Shown piece by piece: positions 8,871-17,749 of a stretch of 37,550 nucleotides of DNA; position 1 is the stretch's first letter; every line of letters begins with the position of its first letter. Origin of the DNA: Verrucomicrobiota bacterium (GTDB lineage Bacteria; Verrucomicrobiota; Verrucomicrobiia; Limisphaerales; UBA1100); contig JAOLZA010000023.1 in assembly GCA_028343615.1 (NCBI GenBank), positions 1 through 37,550 on the forward strand. The letters are read 5' to 3'. Made by a program: the position numbers and the translations under genes. Below the pieces are notes generated by a model, which had not been told where the DNA came from, made no database searches, and saw nothing but the letters and a program-made list of their open reading frames with translations.

Positions 8871-10352
8871 CTATCGCCGCTCGTTTGTGTGAATTTCATG
8901 AAAGGCAGCCTCGAGCCGTGCCGCAATCTTGGCATCCGACTCCGCGCGGTTCTTTGTTTCAGCACCGTCTTCCAAAATGTTCGCAAGGAAGAACGGCTTT
9001 TGAAACGGCCTGCCCTTAGGGGCTTGGCGTCCGCCGGAGCCGTTTCCGAGGATAAGTTTCCAGTCACCTTCCCGGATGGCGAACATTCCTCCAGAAGAAT
9101 GATGGATAACCGGAGGTCGCGAATATTTCTTCTCGTTACCGAGTAATAGTGGAAAATAACTATAGCTATCGGCTGCAGCACCCTTGGGGACTTTCGTGCC
9201 GGCGACCTCAGCGGCAGTCGCGAAGAGGTCGGTATGGGTAATTACGTGTTCACAATTGCTGCCCGGCTTCACCTTACCGGGCCAACGTGCAAAAAACGGC
9301 ACGTGGTGGCCGCCTTCCCAGATGTCTGCCTTCGTCCCACGCCAAGGACCATTAGCGGTGTGATTCTTGGCATGATACTGCTGCTTACCAGGCGTTTTCA
9401 CATGATCATCTTCATCATCCACGCGGTACATGAATGAGCCATTGTCGCTGGTGAATAGAACGAGCGTGTTGTCGGCGAGTTTGTTTTCATCAAGCGCCTT
9501 CAGCACCTGACCGACAGTGTCATCCACATTCATCACGAAATCGCCGTAAGGACCCAGCCCTGTCTTTCCGGTAAACCGTGAGTGTGGTGTCACCGGTTTG
9601 TGCGGACCGGTCAGTGGCATATAAAGGAAGAAGGGTTTCTTTTGCTTGGTCATACGCTTAAGAAAACCCGCTGCACGCTCACCCAGCATATCCAGACCCT
9701 CCTCGAATTTAAGATCCGCTGCTCGTGGTCCTGCGCGAACGAATCCGGGGAACTTGACCGCCGGTTGCTGCAAGAGTTTCGCTTTCACGAAGTGGTCGTT
9801 TTCGATCCATACGTAAGGAGCCATATCAAGTGAAGCACTCACGCCAAAGTATTCATGGAAGCCGCGAGTGATGGGGCTATCAGCAATTGGCTTGGTAAAA
9901 TCGACATTACCATCGCCATCCCATCGATCCTTTGCGGGTCTTCCACCTTCGCGCCTGGTCATGTTCATGCCTAGATGCCACTTACCAATTGCAGCCGTAT
10001 AATAACCCGCTTTCTGCAACACTGAACCAACGGTCGATCGATCCTTTTCAATGAGCGGGGCACTATATCCACCCAGTACTCCCCGCTTTAGAGATGAACG
10101 CCAGCAATAGCGGCCGGTGATTACTCCATAACGCGTGGGAGTACACACGCCTGAGGGGCTGTGTGCATCAGTAAAAGTCATCCCTTCCTTTGCGAGCCGG
10201 TTAAGGTGAGGCGTCGGAATCTTTGATTTTGGATTCAATGCCTGAACATCGCCATAGCCCATGTCATCGGCCAAAATGAAGATTATATTGGGTTTGGCTG
10301 CCTGCAAAGCCAACACAACAAGAAAAGGAGTAAATAAAAGTATACGTTTCAT
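8871..10352 (-). CDS. Secreted arylsulfatase-type sulfatase (S1 family, CTPTR)
   Basis: 493 aa with a Sec signal peptide (MKRILLFTPFLVVLALQA). Hallmarks of formylglycine sulfatases are visible: metal-binding ADDMGYGD with D29-D30; the maturation motif CTPTR at residues 70-74, whose Cys would become formylglycine; GKWHLG near 124; and TSDNGS near 306. It hydrolyses sulfate esters, most likely on a carbohydrate, in the periplasm or outside the cell; the substrate cannot be read from sequence. The C-terminal part (IREGDWKLILGNGSGG) is the usual small sulfatase subdomain. It lies 69 bp downstream of the sugar dehydrogenase fusion and upstream of the cytochrome/DUF1501 pair. No RBS is evident; the start is set by the signal peptide. 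Confidence 0.93.
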   Translation of the reverse strand: MKRILLFTPFLVVLALQAAKPNIIFILADDMGYGDVQALNPKSKIPTPHLNRLAKEGMTFTDAHSPSGVCTPTRYGVITGRYCWRSSLKRGVLGGYSAPLIEKDRSTVGSVLQKAGYYTAAIGKWHLGMNMTRREGGRPAKDRWDGDGNVDFTKPIADSPITRGFHEYFGVSASLDMAPYVWIENDHFVKAKLLQQPAVKFPGFVRAGPRAADLKFEEGLDMLGERAAGFLKRMTKQKKPFFLYMPLTGPHKPVTPHSRFTGKTGLGPYGDFVMNVDDTVGQVLKALDENKLADNTLVLFTSDNGSFMYRVDDEDDHVKTPGKQQYHAKNHTANGPWRGTKADIWEGGHHVPFFARWPGKVKPGSNCEHVITHTDLFATAAEVAGTKVPKGAAADSYSYFPLLLGNEKKYSRPPVIHHSSGGMFAIREGDWKLILGNGSGGRQAPKGRPFQKPFFLANILEDGAETKNRAESDAKIAARLEAAFHEIHTNERR

Positions 10353-10403
10353 AGACGAGGCCGATCATCCTGTGAGTATCGACCTAGCACAAGCAAAAGC
10401 CAC

Positions 10404-10417
10404 GACGATCCATCGTC
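10404..10417 (-). other. Short perfect dyad after the sugar-dehydrogenase gene
   Basis: GACGAT-CC-ATCGTC is a perfect 6-bp inverted repeat, four bases past the stop of the dehydrogenase fusion. As RNA it could form a 5-bp stem with a 4-base loop. No U-run follows, so it is not a canonical intrinsic terminator; it may be a 3'-end stabiliser or chance. Confidence 0.3.
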
Positions 10418-10421
10418 CAAA

Positions 10422-12992
10422 TCATTTCTGAAATTCAATCCAATTCAAACCTAGTATTCCCTTGGTTTTTGCAACCACGCAGACATCAGTAAGCCCTCCG
10501 GCCTTAAGCTGAACAGGCAGTTCCTCGAATTCCCCATCGCCTGTTTCCTTCACCTTAATTGAGGCCAACAAACTGCCTTTGGACGAACCTTTTCGCAGTT
10601 CAAACCTGCCCGATTTACTGAGTCCGCCCGCACGCACAATCACATTCTTAATGCCACTCAGGTTGAGTTCGCGAAAGATTATCGCATCACCATTTTCAAA
10701 GTGCCCAATAATGCCCTTCTCTCCTTCGACCTGCTCCACGTATTGCATGCCGTGGTTCACATCGTAAAGGGCAGCCTTCTTGCGGCGCGAATGAAGAACA
10801 ATGGTAGCTTCCCCTCGCAGGGGTGGGACGCCAGCCGCGCCCGCGTCAGTGTATCCGGCAGTCAGCACGAGCACCCCTTCATCCACACGGTTCTTTCGTT
10901 TAGCCGGCGCAGTATAAATACCAGCCATTCCTCGACGTGGGGTGCTTGCGTTGTTTTTGTTTAAGGACAATATCCAATCCACCATCAAGCGGGTTTGTTC
11001 GATGGTATGCTGTGGATGGGGTGGCATCGGTTGCTGACCCCACACGCCAACCCCACCCTTCAACACCTTTAAGGCAAGGCTTTCTGGGGCCTGATTATCA
11101 TTGGCATACTTCTTTGCCACCAGTTCATAAGCCGGACCGGCAGAAGGAGCATCAGAAATATGGCAAGCAAAGCAGGTGCTTTTACGCATCATCGCAAGGC
11201 CGGGTGTAGAGAGCTCAGCATCGGTATCGGTAAGATAACGCCGGTTGCGAAACTCACCCTGCAACGACACAAGATTGCCATCGATATTGGCCGTCTCAGC
11301 ATCACTGACTTTCAATTCGTATTTAAGCTTATCCTTCCAGTCAAAAAAAGATCCGTGGGACGGTGAACTGAAGCTCACCTGAGGACGGGCGTTCCCCACC
11401 TGAATAGATTGCGTAGCCGTACTCTTCGCTCCACTGTCATCAACTGCAGTAACACTAACCTGATAAGTGCCGGGTTTGGAAAAGTTCAACACCTGCTTGG
11501 ATCCGGTTTTGCGGTTACCCCAAGTATACTTTAAGGTGTCCCCATCAGGGTCAATGGAGCCACCAGCATCAAGGGTGACCTTGAGCGGATGCTTACCCGC
11601 CGAAACGTCAGCAACCACGACCGCTGTCGGTGCCCGATTTCCGCGGCGATAAACGATCCGGGAGATACGACTGTCGGCATTCTCCCACCACTTGTCACCG
11701 TATTCGATGAGGTACAACGCCCCGTCGAGGCCTAGTTTCATGTCCACTGGGCGACGGAAATTCCAATCGGGCAAAAACGGTTTCACAGCCGGGCCATCAC
11801 TGCCGAGCTTACTCACCTGAATCCAGTTACGCATCCATTCATAGATAAAGAGATGGCCGTCTAACTCCTTCGGCAGACGAATGGGCGACTTGCTCTTGGC
11901 ATCATAATGGTAAACCGGCCCCGCCATGATCGAACGCCCTCCGGACCCAAGGCTCGGGAAATGTTTACTCTTCAGGTTGCCATACCAAATAAGAGCCGGT
12001 TGAGCCAGCGGCAGTTTTTTAATGCCGGTGTTGTTGGGCGAATGGTTCACTGCCGACTCCGGCTTAAAAGTTGCCACCACCTTGTTGTTTTCGAAGTCAT
12101 ATACCGGGTACGGCTCGTTTGGACCGATGAAGAGCGGCCATCCAAAATTGGCCGCCTTGGGCGCGGCATTAATCTCATCATAACCCAACGGCTTGATATT
12201 TAATTCCGGAAACACATTCGGACCTACATCACCGAAGTAAAGTATCCCGGTTGAATCATCCACTGTCATGCGGAAGGGGTTGCGAACACCCATCGCATAG
12301 ATTTCGGGGCGGCCGTTCTTTGGGTTTGTAAAAAGATTACCCCTTGGAATTGCATACCCACCCTCTTCTTTAGGTTGAATACGCAAGATTTTTCCCCGCA
12401 GATCCTGTGAGTTGCCCGCCGAACGCATGGCATCCCAGCTTTTCATGCCCGGACGGAAATCAATTGGCAAACCCGGTTTCCAGTGACAATTGTCACCGTT
12501 GCCAATATAGAGGTACCCTCGACCATCCATAAAAACAGCACCGCCCATGTGAAAAACATGCTCATCATCATAGGACCAATCGAGCAGCACTTCCTCTCCT
12601 GATACATCAAGTTTATCACCCTTTACCACAAACCGGCTCACCCGCATGGTGTCTTGTTTTGACTTTGGACAATGAAGCGTAAAGAGATGCCCATTCTTCA
12701 AGAAGTCCGGCGATACCGCAAACCCAAGCAATCCCACCTCTCCTTTCGCATAAGTTCGTACGTAACCCAGCATTGTCACGGCGCCACTCTTTGCATCCCA
12801 GCGTTTCACTCCACCGGCAAACTCCACAAATATAATATCACCGTTGGCGAGCACCTCGAACTGAATCGCATCGCGACTGCTAGTCACAAGCACTTCACGC
12901 TCAAAGCGACCGGGGTCATACGCCTCGGCGAAAGCCCGTAAACAGAAGGCAGACAATAGGACGAGAGTAATAATTTGATACTTTAAACGCAT
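10422..12992 (-). CDS. Glucose/sorbosone dehydrogenase-like - PKD - cytochrome c - CBM6-like fusion
   Basis: 856 aa from the ATG at 12992, which starts the signal peptide MRLKYQIITLVLLSAFCLRAFA; a GTG 21 bases upstream is less likely. The N-terminal ~450 residues resemble soluble aldose sugar dehydrogenases (YliI/GSDH beta-propeller, normally PQQ-dependent): HMGG at 148-151 around the catalytic His, GVRNPFRM, and YFGDVGPN. A PKD domain follows at about 470-560 (SIDPDGDTLKYTWG). A cytochrome c carries CFACH near 605 with a candidate Met ligand in QPMPPHP. The C-terminal ~110 residues look like a CBM6-type beta-sandwich (ending GLNWIEF). It likely oxidises a sugar or polysaccharide end in the periplasm and passes electrons to its own heme. 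Substrate and PQQ use are inferred. It lies between two sulfatase genes. Confidence 0.88.
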   Translation of the reverse strand: MRLKYQIITLVLLSAFCLRAFAEAYDPGRFEREVLVTSSRDAIQFEVLANGDIIFVEFAGGVKRWDAKSGAVTMLGYVRTYAKGEVGLLGFAVSPDFLKNGHLFTLHCPKSKQDTMRVSRFVVKGDKLDVSGEEVLLDWSYDDEHVFHMGGAVFMDGRGYLYIGNGDNCHWKPGLPIDFRPGMKSWDAMRSAGNSQDLRGKILRIQPKEEGGYAIPRGNLFTNPKNGRPEIYAMGVRNPFRMTVDDSTGILYFGDVGPNVFPELNIKPLGYDEINAAPKAANFGWPLFIGPNEPYPVYDFENNKVVATFKPESAVNHSPNNTGIKKLPLAQPALIWYGNLKSKHFPSLGSGGRSIMAGPVYHYDAKSKSPIRLPKELDGHLFIYEWMRNWIQVSKLGSDGPAVKPFLPDWNFRRPVDMKLGLDGALYLIEYGDKWWENADSRISRIVYRRGNRAPTAVVVADVSAGKHPLKVTLDAGGSIDPDGDTLKYTWGNRKTGSKQVLNFSKPGTYQVSVTAVDDSGAKSTATQSIQVGNARPQVSFSSPSHGSFFDWKDKLKYELKVSDAETANIDGNLVSLQGEFRNRRYLTDTDAELSTPGLAMMRKSTCFACHISDAPSAGPAYELVAKKYANDNQAPESLALKVLKGGVGVWGQQPMPPHPQHTIEQTRLMVDWILSLNKNNASTPRRGMAGIYTAPAKRKNRVDEGVLVLTAGYTDAGAAGVPPLRGEATIVLHSRRKKAALYDVNHGMQYVEQVEGEKGIIGHFENGDAIIFRELNLSGIKNVIVRAGGLSKSGRFELRKGSSKGSLLASIKVKETGDGEFEELPVQLKAGGLTDVCVVAKTKGILGLNWIEFQK

Positions 12993-13222
12993 GAATTGAA
13001 AATTATGGATCACGTGGAAATCATCCGGTGAGAATCTGTTTCAGACAAGGAAAAGAGTCTTAATTTGAAAAGCAAACCGGTTTATAAGCATAGCCCTGAA
13101 GTTAGAACCAATCGTCTGGGCGAAAAAACCACGCCAGAATCTATTTGAAAATCAGTCCTCAATCCATCGGAAATACCGACCGAGAAAAAATGATGACCCG
13201 CACAAATTTCATGCTGGGAAAA
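12993..13222 (-). promoter_or_regulatory. 230-bp spacer with a 10-bp palindrome, possible promoter region
   Basis: This is the second-longest gap in the - strand array, so it may hold a promoter for the sugar-dehydrogenase gene. It contains the perfect palindrome AAACCGGTTT (13074-13083), about 80 bp before the start codon, and an imperfect hairpin (about 13113-13136, arms TCTGG-CG and CG-CCAGA) roughly 85 bp after the stop of the upstream sulfatase. I could not identify convincing -35/-10 boxes. Confidence 0.3.
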
Positions 13223-15889
13223 TTATTTTTTGTCCTTCGCTGCATCGAGTTGTTCCTTCAGCTGCGCCAGCCGCGGATCGTTCTCGAATAAATAATCCTG
13301 CTGCGCACGATAGGCCGACGCACGTTTTCCGGTGACCTCCTTGTATTCCGGATTTTGCTTGGCCGCCTGTCGAGCCACCTCGCGCTTGGCCTTTATCTTC
13401 TCGTCGGACACAAAGAGCTGCGGATAATCCGCTTCTAGTTTAGCCTGTGCCACTGCCGCCGCGGCAAAAAGTTTTTTATAAGCCGGATCGCTCCGGTGCT
13501 TCAGTCGAGTGCGTTCCATAGTTGCCTTGCGCCCAGTCGCGGGTCCCTGGTCGATAGCAGGATTTTTATCCACGAGATACGCCTCCATCGCACGACTGGC
13601 ACGGAAGGTCGCAAAGAGGGTCTGTTTGTAAATAGGATCTTCTCCGTGCAGCTTCTTTCGTTGATCGGAAATTTTCTTACGAAACGCCTTGTTGGAACTG
13701 AATACTACGGGAAATCGCTTGGCCTTATCCGCATCGAGTGACTGCACCGCGTCGACCAGATTACGGTAAGCCGCATGCTCCAGATGAAAACGCGCGTGGG
13801 TGTTGCGTTTTTGGATTTCATACGCGGCAGCCAGCGAATGTTTCACGGGGAATTTCCCGACAAGACTCTGAATGCGAGCGCGGTTGGTCTCGTGTTCGCG
13901 ATGACGGCCAGCAGTGAAAACCTGCAAGTTATCTAAAACCGCACCTGCTCGATCCACTTGAAAAGCGAAGTAGGTTCGCTCCTGGTCAACGATCGGGTGC
14001 TTAGCATAGACGAGATGCTCGGCACCAAGATGCGCCACTACTTCATCACCCATAAACTCCACTGTCATCGTGTACCATTTACCCGGCTGAAAGGTGTATG
14101 CACATTCATCGTGCCGCATGGAGAACCATGGGCCACGATCGTCCATCGCCGTCTGTAGGTAAAAATGATCGCGGCGAATATGAATCACGGTGTTGTAGTA
14201 ACCTGAAGCACCGGTCACAAGCCGAATGCCATTGGCTTCCTCAAACTTAAAATCAAACCGCACCATTGCGTCTTTGAAATTTGGATTCTTATAAAAAATT
14301 CGTTTATTTTCACCGGCAATCTCATTACGACGCAGAACACCTTGCTCCACTTGCCACTCTTTGTTGAAACCCCATCTGGCACTTACCTGCCCTTCGGAAA
14401 AGTGATCGCCAAACTTCAGGTTACGCGGCGAAGCCAGAAGCGGTCGTGAAGGAATCCGTGCACCGACTTTCGTTCTCCAAGCTGCTAATCGCGACTGAAG
14501 TTCTCCAACGCGCTTGGGTTCCGTCGCAGCAAGATCAGTTTTCTCGGAAGGATCATTAGCGAGATTAAATAACGCATATTTGCCCTTCCTCATTGGGTCA
14601 AAAAACTCAATCAACTTCCAGTCGTCCACGCGAATTGCCCCGCCGGAAACGCCGCCAAGGAAATGAGGTTTATCCAAAGGGTAATGCCAGTGTAACGCCT
14701 CACGCTTTGGTGCCAGATCAGGGTTACGCCAAGTGGGCAGCAGGGAAACGCCATCAAGCTGTTGCGTCGGATCAGGGTCAATGCCAACAGCCTCTAGGAA
14801 TGTCGGATAAAAATCGTGGTTCACAACCGGATGTGCTGTTTGGCGCCCTGCGGGCACCTCACCATTAGGCCAGCGCACGATCAACGGCACCCGTATCCCT
14901 CCCTCATACAGCTGACTCTTACCGCCACGCAACGGTGCGTTCGAAGTCACGTTGGTCTCACCACCATTGTCGCTGCTGAAAATAAAAATCGTATCGCGAT
15001 CCACACTCAACTCGCGCAGCTTTCGATCAATCATCCCGATACCCTCATCAATGCTTTCCAGCATCGCCGCCAAATGCGGGTTGTGATTTCCCGCCCAATG
15101 ATGACACGCGTCGCCCTTAAACCCAGAATCCTGACAAAGATAGCATCGTTCACGGGCACGCGTGCTCGGCCCCGACTTATGTTTACGCCGGTATTTTTCC
15201 ACGAGATCGGGCCGACCATTGAGAATCGTGTGCGGGGCGTAATGGCTGAGGTAGAGAAAAAATGGCCGGCGATGATTGCGTTCAATAAACTCAACTGCCT
15301 CGTAGTTTAGACGATCAGTCAAATACTCGCCTTTACCCAGCTTATTTTCCGGAAGATCAACCCATGAAACCGGTTGTGTACGGAAAACGTAAGGGAAAAA
15401 ATTCGCGCCATTGCCGACTCCTTTCACCTCACTACCGGTGTTCCAGCCGAACCCATGATCAGTCGGACGCAACTCGAACTCTGCGTCGTGATGCTTATAG
15501 CCGGTGAGATGCCACTTACCTATCATACCCGTAACGAAATCGTTTTTACTGAGAATCTCCGGTAACGCCACATGGCTCACCGGCAGGCCATTGGAGGAAT
15601 TAGGACGTAGATAATCGGTAATGCCCACACGCGCCGGATGTTGCCCGGTCAGGAGTGCAGCGCGATAAGGCGAACACACCGGTGCCGCCGCATAAGCATT
15701 CGTAAACCGAATGCCTTCCTTCGCTAATCGATCCAGATTTGGTGTCTGATTAAACGTGTTCCCATAACACCCCAGTTCCGCCCAGCCCAGATCATCGGCT
15801 AGTACGAAAACAATATTCGGCCGCCGAATTTGCGCCGCTGAATCCAACGTCAACGAGGCAATGAAAACAAAGAATAAAAATTTTCTCAT
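13223..15889 (-). CDS. Sulfatase (CSPYR) with LamG-like domain and helical C-terminal extension
   Basis: 888 aa, much longer than the usual 450-550 aa sulfatase. Sec signal peptide MRKFLFFVFIASLTLDSAA. Sulfatase domain to about residue 475: ADDLGW (D32-D33), CSPYR at 72-76, GKWHLTG near 125 and SSDNGGE, plus a Cys-rich insert (RCYLCQDSGFKGDACHH). Residues about 490-665 form a beta-rich, LamG/DUF1080-like domain (IFYKNPNFKDAMVRFDFKF, FQVDRAGAVLDNLQVF). The last ~200 residues are Lys/Arg/Ala-rich and helical, with repeating elements such as EDPIYKQTL, SDPAYKKLF, QNPEYKEV and NDPRLAQL. The core reaction is sulfate-ester hydrolysis; the extension may bind another protein, the envelope or an anionic glycan. 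Its start lies 23 bp after the upstream SGNH gene, so co-transcription is likely. The substrate is unknown. Confidence 0.9.
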   Translation of the reverse strand: MRKFLFFVFIASLTLDSAAQIRRPNIVFVLADDLGWAELGCYGNTFNQTPNLDRLAKEGIRFTNAYAAAPVCSPYRAALLTGQHPARVGITDYLRPNSSNGLPVSHVALPEILSKNDFVTGMIGKWHLTGYKHHDAEFELRPTDHGFGWNTGSEVKGVGNGANFFPYVFRTQPVSWVDLPENKLGKGEYLTDRLNYEAVEFIERNHRRPFFLYLSHYAPHTILNGRPDLVEKYRRKHKSGPSTRARERCYLCQDSGFKGDACHHWAGNHNPHLAAMLESIDEGIGMIDRKLRELSVDRDTIFIFSSDNGGETNVTSNAPLRGGKSQLYEGGIRVPLIVRWPNGEVPAGRQTAHPVVNHDFYPTFLEAVGIDPDPTQQLDGVSLLPTWRNPDLAPKREALHWHYPLDKPHFLGGVSGGAIRVDDWKLIEFFDPMRKGKYALFNLANDPSEKTDLAATEPKRVGELQSRLAAWRTKVGARIPSRPLLASPRNLKFGDHFSEGQVSARWGFNKEWQVEQGVLRRNEIAGENKRIFYKNPNFKDAMVRFDFKFEEANGIRLVTGASGYYNTVIHIRRDHFYLQTAMDDRGPWFSMRHDECAYTFQPGKWYTMTVEFMGDEVVAHLGAEHLVYAKHPIVDQERTYFAFQVDRAGAVLDNLQVFTAGRHREHETNRARIQSLVGKFPVKHSLAAAYEIQKRNTHARFHLEHAAYRNLVDAVQSLDADKAKRFPVVFSSNKAFRKKISDQRKKLHGEDPIYKQTLFATFRASRAMEAYLVDKNPAIDQGPATGRKATMERTRLKHRSDPAYKKLFAAAAVAQAKLEADYPQLFVSDEKIKAKREVARQAAKQNPEYKEVTGKRASAYRAQQDYLFENDPRLAQLKEQLDAAKDKK

Positions 15890-15912
15890 GGAAATTGTAT
15901 GACTAAAAACTT

Positions 15913-17001
15913 TTAGTGTTTATTCGACTCAAGCGCCTTACGTAGTACCGGCTCAAAGGCATCGGCCTGTCGTATGAAGCCTAGATCATTCGGGTGTGAG
16001 GCGTCGGTTGTCCCCTCAAAGTCATCACCTAGCAATGCATCGCCTCCCAAATAATGTAATCGCTTTACGCCAGCCCCTTGGAGCTGATCATAAGCCTTGC
16101 GCAAGGCTGCGTGATTATCATCGTGGAACTTCGATTTACCCGGTATCAACCAGCTGTTAGCAAAGCGTCGGTCCTCCACAAGCACGATGGGCGTGTCCGG
16201 TCGCGCCTTACGCAGTAACTTCACCAGCGGCACGCACCGCTCCATGACCATCGCCGCGTCCATGTTTGGCAGACAATCAATCACGTAACACGCCGCATCC
16301 ACCTCCGCCATGAGCTTACCCACCGCCTCGTGCATACGACCATTTCCAGAAAAACCGATATTGATGACTGGTATTTCTAACCGTCGGCCGAGAATGGCCG
16401 GGTGTGTAATCCCCGGACGCGAGGCACAGGCTCCATGGGTAATGGATGTGCCGTAAAAGATCAGTGGCTTAGCTTTGCGCGGCGCAAGCCTTTCAAACTT
16501 TGCGCCTTCAGGTACGCCGACCTCCAAAGATTCGGCACCGTTATAGAGCGGCAAATACAATGCATACTCACGGAGACCCGGTTTGATTCCCCGCAGAAGT
16601 GTGGACTGCATTTCCTGCTTGGATGGACGAGTAGCTGCTGCCCAACGCCACTTACCCTTGGCATCTCGCGCATATAAATCCAATCCACTCACGCCACTGG
16701 GGGGCATATGTGCCATTCCGAGACGCGGAGAGGTTACCTTCCATTTTGCATGAATGGCATTCGCGTCAGTCTTAAAGCGCACCATCATACCCGCACTGTG
16801 TCGACTCAGCCCCCACACAGATTTGGTCACGGTTTTCTCTGCCTTAGCCGGAAAACGGTCAAACCACTTGGACCTTTCCTGATCCACCCAGCCGCGACCT
16901 TCCACCCCCCACTGAGTAACATCGTGCCATTGGACTTTGTCTTGAGCAAAAGCGCTAAAGGTATTGAGAACAAATAGAGGTATTAGAAAGTGTTTCATCA
17001 T
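15913..17001 (-). CDS. Secreted SGNH/GDSL hydrolase with N-terminal GxDLY domain
   Basis: 362 aa with a signal peptide (KHFLIPLFVLNTFSAFA). The N-terminal ~170 residues form a beta-rich domain carrying GLDLYARD near 106, the GxDLY motif that names the N-terminal domain of this esterase type. The catalytic domain follows: GTSITHG with nucleophile S186, GFSGNGRM with the Gly/Asn of the oxyanion hole, and C-terminal DASHPND giving the D333/H336 pair. Family members are ester hydrolases; a carbohydrate O-deacetylase is the natural guess beside sulfatases. ATG codons at 17001 and 16998 are both usable. It lies 72 bp after another SGNH gene and 23 bp before the 888-aa sulfatase, suggesting paired desulfation and deacylation. 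Confidence 0.88.
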   Translation of the reverse strand: MMKHFLIPLFVLNTFSAFAQDKVQWHDVTQWGVEGRGWVDQERSKWFDRFPAKAEKTVTKSVWGLSRHSAGMMVRFKTDANAIHAKWKVTSPRLGMAHMPPSGVSGLDLYARDAKGKWRWAAATRPSKQEMQSTLLRGIKPGLREYALYLPLYNGAESLEVGVPEGAKFERLAPRKAKPLIFYGTSITHGACASRPGITHPAILGRRLEIPVINIGFSGNGRMHEAVGKLMAEVDAACYVIDCLPNMDAAMVMERCVPLVKLLRKARPDTPIVLVEDRRFANSWLIPGKSKFHDDNHAALRKAYDQLQGAGVKRLHYLGGDALLGDDFEGTTDASHPNDLGFIRQADAFEPVLRKALESNKH

Positions 17002-17073
17002 ATTGATTGGATACAGCCTGGCCGTTAGCTAAAACATCAGCAACGGGAAAAATAGTTCTTCATATCTGCCCTC

Positions 17074-17727
17074 CTATTGGCTAAGGGCTTTCATTATTTT
17101 CAAGGCCACGGCTTGGCCGAGCTTCTTTGAGCCTTCGGCCTTCAAATGAACGTCGCCCGGTCTGACGAAAAGCTCAGCAGGAAAGGAGTCGGTCAAGGCG
17201 TTCAAATCGTTGATCTCGACACCGTGCTTTTTCATTACACGAACGGCGGCTTGGTTGTACTTGTCATCATCGCCCACCTTGCGCCCCGCCTCGCCCTCCG
17301 GCACCGTGGTGGAATGAGCCCAGATCAACTTGGCCTTGGTCTTCTTCAAGCGGGCGGACAACTGATCCAAGTTCTTCTCGTACTGTTCGAGGGAAGTAGT
17401 CAGCGTTCCGCGCTCCTTGTCGCGCCGTCCCTGCACTTTGGATTGAGGATGCCGGTAGCAGAGGTCCCACATCCCCCAGTTGAAATGGATGACGTCCCAT
17501 TTCGTTTCACCGACCCATCGGTCAAGCATCTTCAAACCCGTGCCGGTGTGTTGGGCGTTGCCCTTGTGGTGCCTAACCTCGACCTTGCCCTTCAAGAAGG
17601 CCACGACGTGCGGGGTGTAGCCAATCGATATGGAGTCCCCGATGAGCAAGGCCTTGGGCAAATCCTTGGCCCCCAAGGACGCGGTCAGGGCAAGAAGAAA
17701 GAGGGTCCATGCCGTTCGATTTTTCAT
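17074..17727 (-). CDS. Small secreted SGNH/GDSL esterase
   Basis: 217 aa from the ATG at 17727, which begins the signal peptide MKNRTAWTLFLLALTASLGA; an upstream in-frame start at 17787 would overlap the preceding sulfatase. Motifs: LIGDSISIG with nucleophile S32, NWGMWDLC in the place of the usual block-III Asn region, and GDVHLKAEG with D192 and H194. The acid and His are spaced D-x-H, as seen in sialate/acetyl-xylan-type SGNH esterases, rather than D-x-x-H. It is likely a periplasmic deacylase acting on a glycan. The gene is 22 bp after the sulfatase that ends at 17750, so they are probably one transcript. The substrate is unknown. Confidence 0.85.
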   Translation of the reverse strand: MKNRTAWTLFLLALTASLGAKDLPKALLIGDSISIGYTPHVVAFLKGKVEVRHHKGNAQHTGTGLKMLDRWVGETKWDVIHFNWGMWDLCYRHPQSKVQGRRDKERGTLTTSLEQYEKNLDQLSARLKKTKAKLIWAHSTTVPEGEAGRKVGDDDKYNQAAVRVMKKHGVEINDLNALTDSFPAELFVRPGDVHLKAEGSKKLGQAVALKIMKALSQ

Positions 17728-17749
17728 GAGGCAGGTTATGATAAAAAGC

